From positions 137,231,587 through 137,295,586 of the forward strand of contig CP136061.1 in the NCBI GenBank assembly GCA_032622095.1: a stretch of 64,000 nt of DNA, given 5' to 3'. Made by a program: the position numbers and the translations under genes. Under the pieces are notes generated by a model that made no database searches, had not been told where the DNA came from, and worked only from the letters and a program-made list of their open reading frames with translations. Origin of the DNA: Siphonodentalium dalli. Lineage: Eukaryota; Mollusca; Scaphopoda; Gadilida; Siphonodentaliidae. Numbering within the stretch: position 1 is the stretch's first letter; the number at the start of each line of letters is the position of its first letter. Positions 24,246 to 35,362 of this stretch are shown here, one piece after another.

Positions 24246-24269
24246 TTAAGAAGGTTTTTAGACACCCGT

Positions 24270-25000
24270 TAGCCCGATTAGACGAAACTTGATTATGCTA
24301 TGAATTTCTATTCTGTTTAACACCCGCGTAGAGATCATATTCCACCAGTAGAAAACACGGGTACTTTTTGATGTTGTGACAGGGAAGTGTATAGCATTGA
24401 AAACACATGGGTACACATATACCGTATTCAAATATTGTTGTTGGTTTCTATATTCTCAATATCGTAGAATAAGGTTACCCGAATTCCATTATTTGACTAT
24501 CTGATGAGTACGAAGTAATGTTATAGATGGCCGATAAGCCGGAATTAAAAAAATAGTAGGCCCGTCATCGAGATATTTTGGCAAATAATATATTTCTTAG
24601 TTATTAACTGTTCCTTAATAATGTATTTCACTTTAGGTGAAGGTTCTAACTCCAAATTACACGTTGTAAGTGACTTTGTGACCGATTTTGCTTTGCATCG
24701 CATAAAATAGTACGGAATTTCTCCCGGATTATTATTTGCTATGTTTATTACGATAGTAAAAAAAATGCATGCAATTTCGAGCTGGGACCACCCCCTGATG
24801 TGAAGTAGATTAATGTCATTATGAGGAACAGGTATTGACAAAGAATATATTTCCCGTCATGTTTGTTCAATGTTATAAAGTTTCCCGTCAGAACGGGTCA
24901 GAACATCAAAAAGTTCCCAGGTTTTGTACTGGTGGAATATGATATCTACGGGCGTTAGCCATAGTATAGATTCATCTTTTTAGTCCCAGGTATCTACAAA
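24270..25000. repeat. Diverged inverted repeat, arms about 130-150 bp
   Basis: 24316-24386 (ATCATATTCCACCAGTA, ACTTTTTGATGTTGTGAC) is mirrored at 24895-24965 (GTCAGAACATCAAAAAGTTC, TACTGGTGGAATATGAT). Weaker similarity extends to about 24270-24420 and 24840-25000. The 0.4 kb between is AT-rich with no gene. This could be an old MITE or foldback insertion. Confidence 0.65.
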
Positions 25001-25889
25001 GAGAAATTTCTCCAGGATATTTTTGTTAGTCCCAGGTATACACACAGGGCAACGCTCGACAAGTCTCGGAGACAAGTATATATAACATGCTACTGTGCTC
25101 TACACCTACCAAATATCAATATCCATATAATTTCAATACTTATGAAAAATGGGGACATGAGAGGGGTACACATTGGGAAGATATGACTGGTGGTGCAATA
25201 GGAATTTCTTACGTGGGAAGTTGGGAATCTCCTCCAAATTCAGGACACCTTCGCCACACCCCTGCCGACGAACTAAGTTGTATTATGGGTCCGCTATTAT
25301 GTAGATCGATTAACTATGTGGTATGTATCCTATATTTGTTACATATTAAAATACATGCAAAATTGTGTATATTTCGGCCGGAAATATGAAAAACAATCCT
25401 GAAATTACCACAATTTCCCCGCGAATCACCATACAAATTGCCCGACTTTTTACGTAATTTTCCCGAAAATGCCCAAATTTCAAACTTGCAAAATGTCTTG
25501 GGAGGGCTACATTCATCCCAGCCCATGGCACGTACGGATAATTTATAATTATGCAGATATCAATCATACTACATGTATATGCTGATATTATATAAATATA
25601 TACGTTAGTAATAACAACCCAATTCAATTCCATGTTGTCCTATAATTATGCAATAATGTGCTTACCCATCACATGCAATTGTGACAATTCTATTTTGTTC
25701 CAAGCATATCTTCAATTCCACAATGTCCTATGTCGCTAAAATAGTATTAATTCCAGTTCAAAGTGGACATACGCCTATGATGCCTAAAATGAGATGTGAC
25801 AACCTGTAAGTTAAATACATTGGATTTCAAGTACAGCGGACAGAAAAGAATGCCTGATATCTTCGCGAGAAGTGAAAATACGAAGTTCC
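25001..25889. other. Intergenic DNA with one unrecognised open frame
   Basis: An open frame of 100 codons at 25087-25389 (plus) begins with a fairly coding-like stretch (HERGTHWEDMTGGAIGISYV) and degrades after a GGTATGT donor-like site near 25319. I cannot assign a family. The rest is AT-rich and unassigned. Confidence 0.3.
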
Positions 25890-26475
25890 TCTCGTATCCA
25901 TGGCTCCATGGCTCCAATGCTCGTATCTTCGTTATGGAACCATGGCTCCATGACTCGTATTTTCGTTAGAGCCATGGGTCCAATACTTGTATCTCCATTA
26001 TGGAGCCATGGATCGACGGCTCCAAGACTCGTATCTCTGTTATTGTTATGGAGCCTTGGAGCCATAACGGAGATACCAGTCTTTGAGCCATGGCTCCGTA
26101 ACGGAGATACAAGTATTGGAGCCATGGTTCCATAACGAAGATACGAGTCTTAGAGCCATGGCCCGTACTTTAGTATGGATCCATGGTTCCAAGACTCGTA
26201 TCTTCGTTATGGAACCATGCATTCATGGCTCAAAGACCCGTATTTTCGTTATGGCTCCATAACGAAGATACGAGTCTTGGAGCCAAACGAAATTGTATGT
26301 ACATGTAATGGAGCCATAATTATGATGTGCGTATTGGTGTAGATGTAGCTTCGTGGCTCCATGGCTCGTACCTTCGTTATGGAGCCATGGGTCCATGTCT
26401 CCAAGACACGTATCTCCTTTATGGATCAATGGCTCCACGGCTCCAAGACTCGTATCTCCGTTATACCCGAAACCT
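25890..26475. repeat. Palindromic minisatellite of GGAGCCATGG / CGTATCTTCGTTATGG
   Basis: Units of about 36-50 bp run in one orientation (ACTCGTATCTTCGTTATGGA) to about 26050, flip (CCATAACGGAGATACGAGT) and flip again near 26165, 26255 and 26365. The CCATGG-containing core is self-complementary. Frames on both strands encode the same repetitive peptide and are not genes. Confidence 0.88.
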
Positions 26476-26560
26476 AACCCTAAACCTGTGATCGAGGGGA
26501 TACGCTTTGCCCATAAAGATGAGCCATAACCATAAACCTGTGATCGAGTGGTGGGGTTTG
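26470..26560. repeat. Short direct repeat AACCTGTGATCGAG
   Basis: AAACCTGTGATCGAGGGG (26483) and AAACCTGTGATCGAGTGG (26535) flank GCCATAA words. A CCTAACCCTAAACC stretch precedes the first copy and resembles interstitial telomere-like sequence, but it is too short to claim. Confidence 0.5.
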
Positions 26561-26946
26561 ACAATTCGCGAGTAAAAAACTATCATAAAATTCATTCGTA
26601 CACAAAATACAGATAATTGCGTCGACAGTATATATTACGTATACATGTATATACTACTACGTTATATTAACAGCGAAAACAAATATTTTATTTTATATTT
26701 GCGTATATCGAAGTTTAATTTCGAACAAATCTGTACTGGACAGCTGTATATATGCCTGGACAATTGTATCCGAGATAAAATCCACGTGCAATTTCCACTC
26801 ACACGAGCCGAGTCAAGTTTTGCTGTCTGCCAAAGACTATCCCCCCCCAAATGTACGCAAACGCCTCATTCATCGATATGTATTGGAATGTTTCATCTGT
26901 ATCGAAGTAATTTCTCCTTGTATATGATAAAACTGTATTTTAAGTT

Positions 26947-27045
26947 GGCTAATGGACTCGCTACTGGACCTTCGTAAACTAAATGGTCTCGGGCTACGCC
27001 CTCGACCATCTAGTTTACGAATGTCCAGTCGCTCGTCCATTAACC
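26947..27045. repeat. Hairpin A with direct CTCG words on inverted arms
   Basis: Arms 26947-26993 and 26999-27045 are reverse complements (TAATGGAC, ACTGGAC-TTCGTAAACTA, ATGGT). The exceptions are CTCG at 26957, 26988, 27001 and 27032, which occupy mirror positions about the centre (26996) yet read CTCG on the same strand. The loop is GGCTACGCC. There is no coding role. Compare hairpins B (41955-42102) and C (53804-53966). Confidence 0.9.
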
Positions 27046-27734
27046 CTGGCTGAGTGTATCTATTCATACATACTACGTATAGATCACATATAGTATAATC
27101 AGACAGAGGAACATAACAAGTTAAAACATAGTTGTACAGTATATAGGTATATACTGTGAAGAGTTTCAAAATCCAACCAAAACTATTGTCAATTTTGAAT
27201 GAAATCCGAAGAGGTAATTTGTGAACTAAAATATATCGTTCAACTTTTGCTGAAATCTATTGTTCAAGCCTTGACATATCCGGTGCTATTGTAACAAGGC
27301 ATGATGTAGATTGCTCCTGCAGATTTAGCTATGATGTTGGTGGGTCTTGCAGATTTAGCAATTATGGTACAAAGCGATGATGTTAAGAGAAAATAATGTT
27401 ATTTTTTATCAAATGGTCGTGCATTTTCTATAAAGCACCATCGAAATACCCACCGACATCATATCATTACAGCAGGAATATTGATAACCAAACTAGCATG
27501 TCCATTTTGTGGTTTTCTATATCAGTCTCACACCATGGCACACACCTAAAACTACATGTATGATGTGACCACACATATCAGTGTGATAAACCGCGCGTAT
27601 CGATTAAAACACTAAATTAGTCAAGTTATTTCTCTTCCATTCAAATATCCAGCACAACTGACCCGTTAATGTTTAGGCAGATGGCAGCATGGCTTTAATG
27701 AATTTCATATATTTTGGCACAGTATAGAAACGTA
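27046..27734. other. Intergenic DNA, nothing recognised
   Basis: AT-rich. GCAGATTTAGC occurs twice (27319, 27350), a minor direct repeat. I see no gene or element end. Confidence 0.4.
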
Positions 27735-29670
27735 TTGGTACACTTTATAGTCCAGGATATATTGGTCGACATCTGCACCCCCCCCACTGGACTCAACTTC
27801 ACCCCACTAATTTTCTTCTTTAAGGTATCCTCTAATTTTTTTCACTTGTTAACAAGAAAAAAAAGTGGCCGCAGAGACTCCAGACAAGATGGCGTCCATC
27901 ATGGCGGCCATTTAAAAAAAAATGCACCAGGTCTCTTTGATCGCCGTTATAGTAAAGATTATATCACATGCGGTCTTGTTTTCCGCTCGATTCGTTATGC
28001 TAATATACAACCCTTACAAATTAGCCAAAAATCCGACACCAGAATCCAATATGGCGGCCAAGATGGCCGCCGAAATGTGAAAATATGCTATTTTTCTTAC
28101 ATGTTACCACCTTTCGTTTGTCTCTGAAGGAAAATGTTGGCATCTTTGCGTCATGTTTTACATTTATCACATTGAGGAGTCATTGGCGACCACATGGGGA
28201 CCATAATATACATTCATTGTGGGATATTTTTGTCCGATATCACGTTTTCCCAAATGCCGGTATAATAGGTCAAAGCCGAATCTACGTTAATAACGCGATG
28301 TAATGTTTCGAATCAATGAATGTTATTGCTATTATAACAACACCCATGCATATATATGTGCAGGAGATACTCAAGCTAGGATTCCTCTTATACCTGAGTT
28401 GAGGAATATTAACCCAAATCCAAGATGGCGGCAAAAATGGCCACCAGAAATAAAAAATCGCCGAAAATCGCCGATTTTAACATAAGTGAGCGTTATTGTC
28501 CTGAAAACCCCACACCTGCTTACAATTGTCAGTTGGGAACACTTAGACGAAGAACTTTCCTTGTACCATATCCAAATAAAAGTCCCCCAAATCCAAAATG
28601 GCGCCCACAATGGCGGACATATTTTGAAAAATCACCGAAATTCACTCATATTCGCATCATTTGGCATTATTGTCGAGACAACTCCACCCATGCTTACAGT
28701 TGAGTTGGAAATACTGAGGTGAAGTAATTACCTTACATCTCATGCGAGAAATTGTTTTCCAAATCGAAGATGGCGGCCAAAATGGCGACCGAAATTCGAA
28801 AACAAGTCTACATTCCTTTACTTTCTTACGATGGGCGTTATTGTTTCGCGATTTATATCGACCATTACATGTTGATATGGAATAGTGACATGAAGTATTC
28901 ATTAGGGTTTGGCAATTGATACTCACAGCCAAGATCGCTGCTAAATTGGCGGCTAGAAATTGAAAAGAAATCGATATTTTCACATATTAATTTCAACTTT
29001 TTGTCATAATATCGGTATGTATGGACGAAACTGTACATAAACCATCTACTAGTTCAACTTAAAGGTATCAAAACGCATAACATAGCTCGTATCCTTCTGA
29101 AAGATGAAAAACCACAATTAATATCGCGATGTGGCATTTCGAAATCCATTCTCCACTTAGCGCCGATAATGGCCGTAAGTGTAGGTGCGCCGAATAGTTA
29201 TATCAGAACAATTACCTGATAACAGACTCTGATTTGCCACGTCACGTCCATAATTATCTGGACCAGCTTTCATTACTTTGTCTAATAAATCTAGGTCGCT
29301 CACACCGACAAAGTATTCACCACTTCCTGGGAGTAGGGTCCCTCTAATCATAACGTTTCAAACAATTCATTTTCCGGTGTCTAGCTTACGATTTTAAATA
29401 TTTGCTAAATATGATATTTGTGCGTCATCTTGAACTAGGAAGGCATATGACCGATGAGTATACAAGCTTACAGAAGGTCATCTCTATGTATGTGCCTCAT
29501 ACCCCATGGGGATAACGACATGTACACATGGCGAACCAGTTAGCTAGTCACTTCTCAATAGATGGTTCGTCAACTCACAAACTCAGCGAACGAATTGGCA
29601 TATGTGGACAACTTCGACAGTGTTTCGAAGGTTGCTAGCTGTCCCATTCCCTTGGACAGATGTCTATCTG

Positions 29671-29958
29671 CTAAGGAGAAGACCATAATGTACAGACTAC
29701 CCACACTTCTTGACCATGATCCGAAGCAAACTGTTTGACGCCCCGCAGTTGTCTCGTCGAATATCTCCCAGCAGAGAAGAACAATGCTCGCGGTGCTAGT
29801 TTGTGGACATGCGCCATGGTAGTGGGAATGAAATGGGCCACGGTATACACAACCCCTACACCTGGTGCATGTTTAAGATATAGAATGTCATGCGTGTCGG
29901 TTTTATTTGGTGTGGTAAGATGTATTTCCACATCCGTTTCGAAGCCTTTCTGATTCAA
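29671..29958 (-). pseudogene. Unrecognised protein-like remnant, left arm of palindrome
   Basis: An open stretch of 95 codons reading away from the palindrome centre. Its mirror in the right arm (30520-30850, plus) preserves fragments such as THKLAP, an SxRxL block and an FASDHxQEVWV-like block across several frames. That is what a once-coding sequence looks like after inverted duplication and decay. Residues seen include VAHFIPTTMAHVHKLAPRA. I do not recognise the family. A transposase or captured host exon are both possible. Confidence 0.35.
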
Positions 29959-30519
29959 CTACGCACATTTTTGTCTGGATAATACAATGCTAGCCTCCCT
30001 CAAAACAGTCGGATGGACTAAAGGATGTCTTTATAGCATGAATGTATGCGTTTTTTGTTATCCTCTCTCAGGGTTAGTGTCAGTATGTGGGTGGTATTAT
30101 TCAAGAAAATGTCAGGAACTGTGGTGCATTTATTTCACTATGTATTTAAAGAACAATTTACAGTCTCGATGGCAATGGCTGTGGACGTTGGGGAACGCGA
30201 CCTTTATGATCATATAGCTTTATATATATAACTTTAGAATATAGTAGTTAATGTCTCATGCACGAAAATGGTCGCAATGGTGAAATCACTTGGTGTACCA
30301 ACGTTTGTTGAACTGAATGCAAGAGCTCATCAACGTAACATTCCTCTGGGTGTTCTTCGCGTTGAACATTTCACCCTTTTGTTGATGGCATTTGTACTTT
30401 CTTGAACCATACCACCCAGCGTGAGTATGACATATCAACCAACTATCAAAGGTATCGCCTTTAAGACTACACCCCAGTCTTGGTGGGGCTTATACAGCAG
30501 TAGCCAATGGCACACGCCT

Positions 30520-30850
30520 GGTCCAGTTGTTTAAGAACGGCTTCCAAACGGATGGGAAGATACAATCTTAGCATACAAGGAAAGAAAAGCCACACATGAG
30601 ATCCTGTCTGAATCTAAAACATAACAAAATAAGGGGCGGTGCAGTCATGGTCCAATTTCATTTCGACTATCATGACACATACCCACAAACTAGCACCGTG
30701 TGTATTGTTATCATCTGCTTGGATCTGTTCGGTGAGACGATTGCTGGACGCCAACAAGCTTGTTCTTATGATCATGTTCAAGGAGTTTGGGTATATTAAT
30801 CATTATTGTCTTCTACGCCTTAGCAGAAATGCATCCGTCAAAATTTAATG
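30520..30850 (+). pseudogene. Mirror of the 29671-29958 remnant, right arm
   Basis: It aligns at DNA level with the reverse complement of 29687-29960. HTHKLAP and ICSVRRLL are seen in one frame and YDHVQGVWVY in another, so frameshifts have occurred since duplication. Function is unassigned. Confidence 0.35.
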
Positions 30851-32795
30851 TCGGGCTTTCAACATTCGAAGCCATATACAGAAGTTGTCCGGGTACGTCA
30901 GTGCATTAGATGAGTATGTGAATTGATTAACCATATATTGAGAAGTGGCTGTTTGGGAAGATCAACAGGTGTACACGTTGTTATCCCCATTAGGTCACCA
31001 AAGCTGACAATACGCAGATAGATAGGTCCTTCTGAAAGCTAGTATACGCATCGACCGAATACCTTTCTAGTGTATCACACAAGATGACGCCTATAACCCA
31101 TATGTAGCATCTGAATTATACCATAAGCTATACCACGAATGAAGCTCGCTAAGAATTCCAAGCTTTCGAAAAAACACGTGAGCTGCACACCGGCATATGT
31201 ATTGTTGGAAACATTCCGATTAGTGGCACCCTTCAACAAAGAAGTGTAGTAAACTGTTGTTGTGAGTGAGATAGATTAATCTGACGAAGAGACGGAAACG
31301 GGTCTAGATAATGCTGAATGTGGCAATTCAGAATAAGCTCAGGTACTGTTGTTTTGATTCTTGGAAGTCATAATATGACTATTCGGCGCACCTATATACG
31401 GTTACGGCCAGTATGAGCCCTTAGTGGAGAATGGATTTTGAAATGCCACATCGCGATTGTGGGTTTTCATCCTTCCAAAAGGCTACGACTTACATTGGAA
31501 CTAATAGATGGCTTATATTGTGTACCGTTTCGTCTATACAAATCGATATTATGACAAAAAGTTGATATTAGTATGTGATAATATCGGCTTCTTTTCAATT
31601 TCTGGCCGCCAGTTTGGCCGCCATATTGACTGTGAGTATCACTTGCCAAACCCTAATGAATAATTCATACATATCAACATGTAATGGTGGGTAGAAATCG
31701 CGAAACAATAACGCCCATCCTAAGAAAGTAAAGGAATGTAGGCGTGTTTTCAAATTTCGGTCGCCATTTTGGCCGCCATCTTCGATTTGGAAAACAATTT
31801 CTTACATGAGATGTAAGGTAATTACTTCACCTCAGTATTTCCAAATAAACTGTACACATGGATGGAGTTGTCTCGACAATAATGCCCAATGATGCGAATA
31901 TGAGGGAATTTCGGTGATTTTTCAAAATCTGTCCGCCATTGAGGGCGCCATTTTGGATTTGGGGGACTTTTATTTGGATGTGGTACGAGGAAAGTTCTTC
32001 GCCTAAGTGTTCCCATCTTAAAATAGTAAGCAGGTGTGGAGTTGTCATGACAATAATGCTCACTGATGTTAAAATCAGCGATTTTCGGCGATTTTTCTAT
32101 TTCTGGTGGCCATTTTGGATTTGGGTAAATATTCCTCAACTCAGGTATAAGAAGAATCCTAGCTTGAGTATCTACTGAACATATATATGCATAGGTGTTG
32201 TTATAATAACAATACCATTCATTGATTCGAAACATTACATCGCGTTATTAACGTAGATTCGGCTTTGACCTATTATACCGGCATTTGGGAAAACGTGATA
32301 TCGGACAAAAATATCCCGCAATGAGTGTATATTATGGTCCCCATGTGTTCGCCAATGGCTCCTCTATACGATAAATGTATAACATGACGCAATGATGCCA
32401 ACATTTTCCCACAGAGACAAACGAAAGGTGGTAACATGTAAGAAAAATAGCATATTTTCACATTTCGGCGGCCATCTTGGCCGCCATATTGGATTCTGGT
32501 GTCGGATTTTTGGCTAATTTGTAAGGGTTGTATATTAGCATAACGAATCGAGCGGAAAACAAGACCGCATGTGCTATCATCTTTACTATAATGGCGATCA
32601 AAGAGACCTGGTGCATATAAAAAAAATGGCCGCCATGATGGACGCCATCTTGTCTGGAGTCTCTGCGGCCACTTTTTTTTTCTTGTTAACAAGTGAAAAA
32701 AATTAGAGGAGACATTAAGAAAGAAAATTAGTGGGGTGAAGTTGAGTCCTGTGGGGGGGTGCAGAGGTCGACCAATATCTCCTGGACTATTATTC

Positions 32796-33116
32796 GTATA
32801 GACCGATATGACGTCAATTTCTTATTTTCAAGATTGAATAAAACAACGTTGATCCCACGTCCTCCGAAAAGAGATGGTATTTTGATCGTTGGATTTTTTT
32901 TTTGCAAGAACAAAGACGTCAAATATTATTATCATGAAGAAAATATTTCCTCAATGGCGATTAGAAGATTAGATTAGAAGAGGGCATAACTCCATCAGAA
33001 ATGGTCGGAACGCACCAAAACTCGAACTTGAAGGAAACTTTCTCATACTATATTAATTGGTACTCTTAATTGGTGGCCACGGTACAAATAAAACATACAT
33101 ATGTTAGCTAATTGTT
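32796..33116. other. Spacer between palindrome and BBS10 3' end
   Basis: AT-rich, with no recognised element. It should contain the 3' UTR of the minus-strand BBS10 gene. I see no clear minus-strand AATAAA signal, so the transcript end cannot be placed. Confidence 0.4.
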
Positions 33117-34970
33117 TCATTTACATTTACCTCCAATTATTGAGTCGATTTTCAAGAGATTTCTAACAGTTTCAATGGCACAGTTTAGAACGTGTTGTTT
33201 GACGAAAATACTGTCAAGAGGACACGCACATTCACGGACACAGTCACAATTGGACACAACGTTGAGCATATTATGAAGACTCAGTATGGGCAATTTTGCT
33301 AGTGAGGGCTGTGTTTTCTGAAGAGCAAGTGGTAGCCGTAGCACTGCTTTAGCAACGGACTTGTAAACTTGTTTCAGTTCCTGGTCATTTGAAGCGTCGT
33401 GTTTTTGCATACAGTGCTGATAAACCATGTATTCATAATAGCCACCGCCTTTCGTGAAGCAATTGGAAATTTCACTCAGCATGGCATGTTCCTCAAATTC
33501 TCCCTCCGAATATAACTCGTCATTGGTATATACTTCTTTTAGTTCCGTAGAGTAACCGAATGTCTGCTCAGAATTAGGGCTCGAGTCGCTCGAAATATGA
33601 ATTGTACATGGCGGTGATATGTTTGAAGGACCCGAGTTACTAGTTGTGTTACCAACGTCACACGCCAGTTCGTTTCTCGTTCTGAATTTGCTCACCATGT
33701 ATTCTTTCAATGTGAGTTGAATCGATGTCAATGCATTTATGATCGAACGTTCGAGTTGACTTGTCAGTCCTTCAGTTGGAGCGCTTATAACCAAATGTTT
33801 CCATTGAGACAGGCAGGGAGTCACGTGAGCATACCTTCTGTTGCCAATGTTAACGGATTGGAAGGAAGATATATTCACCAAGTTCTGGAACAGGATATCT
33901 TCGTTAGTGTCTGTGATTGCTAATTTCTTAACAATTAGCTCACAAGCGTTCATATCTTCCACCGAAACGTATTTGATAACGGATATGTTGTTTGTTTCAC
34001 AAAGTTGAAGAACGAACTCGGAGATATTTTCGGAACACGCAATGAGAGCAACATCTTTATCAACACATTTATCTATGAACAGAGTGGCTCGTTTTAGTTT
34101 CAGTTCCATTGCCCTCTGTAGCATCAACTTATCTGTAATCTCCACTGTAACTTTGTTTGGAGAGAAATGATCCTCTATACTGCCATTTATCATCACCATT
34201 GAACTTGAGGGACTGGTTTTCATTTCGGCTAACGTCACCAGATCTCCGTCCAATAGAATTCCTGTGAGTGTAACTGATTTCTCACAGAGATATCCGGGAG
34301 ACTTTACGCAGAAAAACTTGAAGTTATCTAACACTATATCGATATTTTCAACCACGCGTTGCATTGTCCATGCGTCCATATCAGTAACGTTTTCTGAGTT
34401 GGTTATAGATGATAAAAGTAGTTCCGCGAAGTGATCAGACACCTTCTTATTATAGTGTGTGTCGAAATGAGATGCTAAATATTGCTTGATATGGACAAAA
34501 GCGTTCTGTGAGAAGTTTTTCGTTCCATTCAAATCACAGAATGGACGAGTGGTTGAGTAAATATTTTCTCTCAAGTCCATGAGTAAATAATCGAGCTTAA
34601 TTCTCAAACGAGTCCTATTTATAGCTAAGTCGTGACCAATCGCTCTTGTTCCTTTCTGTTGTCGTTCAACAACAAGACTCCGCATTTCTCGCAGAAGGGA
34701 TGTCACTAGAATGATAAACATTTTACTACCATCGCCAGCCTCTCTGTACATATTCTGTAATGACGTTACGATGTATTTGGCGATTGGGTGAGACAGGTGA
34801 AGTGCTGATAATAGACACTCGCCGTTGTTGGTGATCATCATTTTTCCGGTTGATGACGTAAGCAATGTGTGGAGAGACCGGGGACCGACTGAGTGACAGA
34901 CCACCTGTTCCAGGCTACCAGCCAGTTGACACATCACTTCTAAGCTGACGCTAACACTAACAGGCTCCAT
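33117..34970 (-). CDS. BBS10: BBS10-like chaperonin homologue (Bardet-Biedl syndrome 10 protein)
   Basis: A single open frame of 617 codons, by far the longest in the window and the only one with ordinary protein composition. Residues about 27-90 (SVGP, TGKMMITNNGECLLSALHL, HPIAKYIV, then GDGSKMFIIL at 79-88) match the N-terminal chaperonin core of vertebrate BBS10, including its modified GDGxK-F version of the CCT GDGTT loop. Residues about 508-617 (GGGYYEYMVYQHC, KAVLRLPLALQK, LLKIDSII) match the C-terminal core. In vertebrates BBS10 acts with MKKS, BBS12 and CCT subunits in assembling the BBSome, the ciliary cargo complex. I start at ATG 34970 because a pyrimidine tract plus AG acceptor (CTTCCTCTTTCTCATTCAAG) ends at 34997, so the 23 upstream in-frame codons are probably intron. 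It is shorter than human BBS10 (723), mostly in the middle. An upstream exon is expected but unlocated. Confidence 0.9.
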   Translation of the reverse strand: MEPVSVSVSLEVMCQLAGSLEQVVCHSVGPRSLHTLLTSSTGKMMITNNGECLLSALHLSHPIAKYIVTSLQNMYREAGDGSKMFIILVTSLLREMRSLVVERQQKGTRAIGHDLAINRTRLRIKLDYLLMDLRENIYSTTRPFCDLNGTKNFSQNAFVHIKQYLASHFDTHYNKKVSDHFAELLLSSITNSENVTDMDAWTMQRVVENIDIVLDNFKFFCVKSPGYLCEKSVTLTGILLDGDLVTLAEMKTSPSSSMVMINGSIEDHFSPNKVTVEITDKLMLQRAMELKLKRATLFIDKCVDKDVALIACSENISEFVLQLCETNNISVIKYVSVEDMNACELIVKKLAITDTNEDILFQNLVNISSFQSVNIGNRRYAHVTPCLSQWKHLVISAPTEGLTSQLERSIINALTSIQLTLKEYMVSKFRTRNELACDVGNTTSNSGPSNISPPCTIHISSDSSPNSEQTFGYSTELKEVYTNDELYSEGEFEEHAMLSEISNCFTKGGGYYEYMVYQHCMQKHDASNDQELKQVYKSVAKAVLRLPLALQKTQPSLAKLPILSLHNMLNVVSNCDCVRECACPLDSIFVKQHVLNCAIETVRNLLKIDSIIGGKCK

Positions 34971-34995
34971 ATTTTCATTGAGATGGTACCATCTA

Positions 34996-35016
34996 TCTTG
35001 AATGAGAAAGAGGAAG
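34996..35016 (-). promoter_or_regulatory. BBS10: Probable splice acceptor before the BBS10 start
   Basis: On the minus strand CTTCCTCTTTCTCATTCAAG is followed by ATAGATGG, with the exon starting at 34996. It has a good polypyrimidine tract and CAAG end. It implies a 5' non-coding exon upstream, at higher coordinates. Confidence 0.6.
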
Positions 35017-35212
35017 CAGTTGATGGTAATGATATACAATCGGTAAGTCTCAAGATGACGAAGTTACAATGAAAACATCAGTGTGCACTATATGAGTGTC
35101 TGGTAATAGCTGAAGGAGTCGAACATTATCGCAGCATGTTATTGTATGTGTTGGGTACCGCGCTTTGGAAACCTGTCTTTTGAGTATCCATCTTGACCTG
35201 TGTGTGTATATG
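35017..35212. other. BBS10 upstream intron or intergenic DNA
   Basis: No promoter motif or exon was recognised. AT-rich sequence leads into a MITE. Confidence 0.35.
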
Positions 35213-35362
35213 CACAGGAGTTTGGAATTTGACCAATAACTTCCTCAATTAATTAGTTAATTGATTAATAATTATTTGGTCCAACCATGATCTGTTGTAG
35301 GACTGGGCCAAATTATTATTAATTAATTAAGGCAGTTATTTATCAAGTTCCGAGCTCCTGTG
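35213..35362. mobile_element. Palindromic MITE, 150 bp, with 7-bp target duplication
   Basis: The termini CACAGGAG and CTCCTGTG are inverted, and the arms continue (TTTGGAATTTGACCAATAAC against GTTATTTATCAAGTTCCGAG, then AATTAATTA on both sides). GTATATG lies immediately on both sides (35206-35212, 35363-35369). The terminal CA and the near-8-bp duplication fit a hAT-type origin, by inference. It has no coding capacity. Confidence 0.8.

Larger units (their letters stand above)
27735..32795. repeat. Palindrome of about 5 kb, arms about 2.5 kb, centre near 30250
   Basis: Paired landmarks are AGTCCAGGATATATTGGTCG (27748) with its complement near 32766; GGTCTTGTTTTCCGCTCGAT (27974) with 32545-32565; AAATCCATTCTCCACTTAG (29141) with 31419-31440; ATGGGGATAACGAC (29505) with GTTGTTATCCCCAT (30977); and CCACAAACTAGCACCG (minus, near 29800) with 30680. 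All pairs give a centre of about 30250. The outer 1.4 kb of the arms is roughly 95% alike and the inner part falls to about 60-70%. The outer arms carry six units of about 170-190 bp with AAGATGGCGGC-type words. Confidence 0.9.

Noticed and set aside
26470-26490. Interstitial telomere from CCTAACCCTAAACC
   Set aside because: Less than three repeat units, so chance is likely.
25811-26564. Frames of about 87-113 codons on both strands with GDTSIGAMEPW-like repeats
   Set aside because: These are translation of a palindromic minisatellite.
27714-32692. Frames of 137-139 codons at 27714-28127, 31822-32235 and 32273-32692
   Set aside because: They are mirror images from the two palindrome arms and follow AAGATGGCGGC repeat units. 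There is no domain and no start or splice context.
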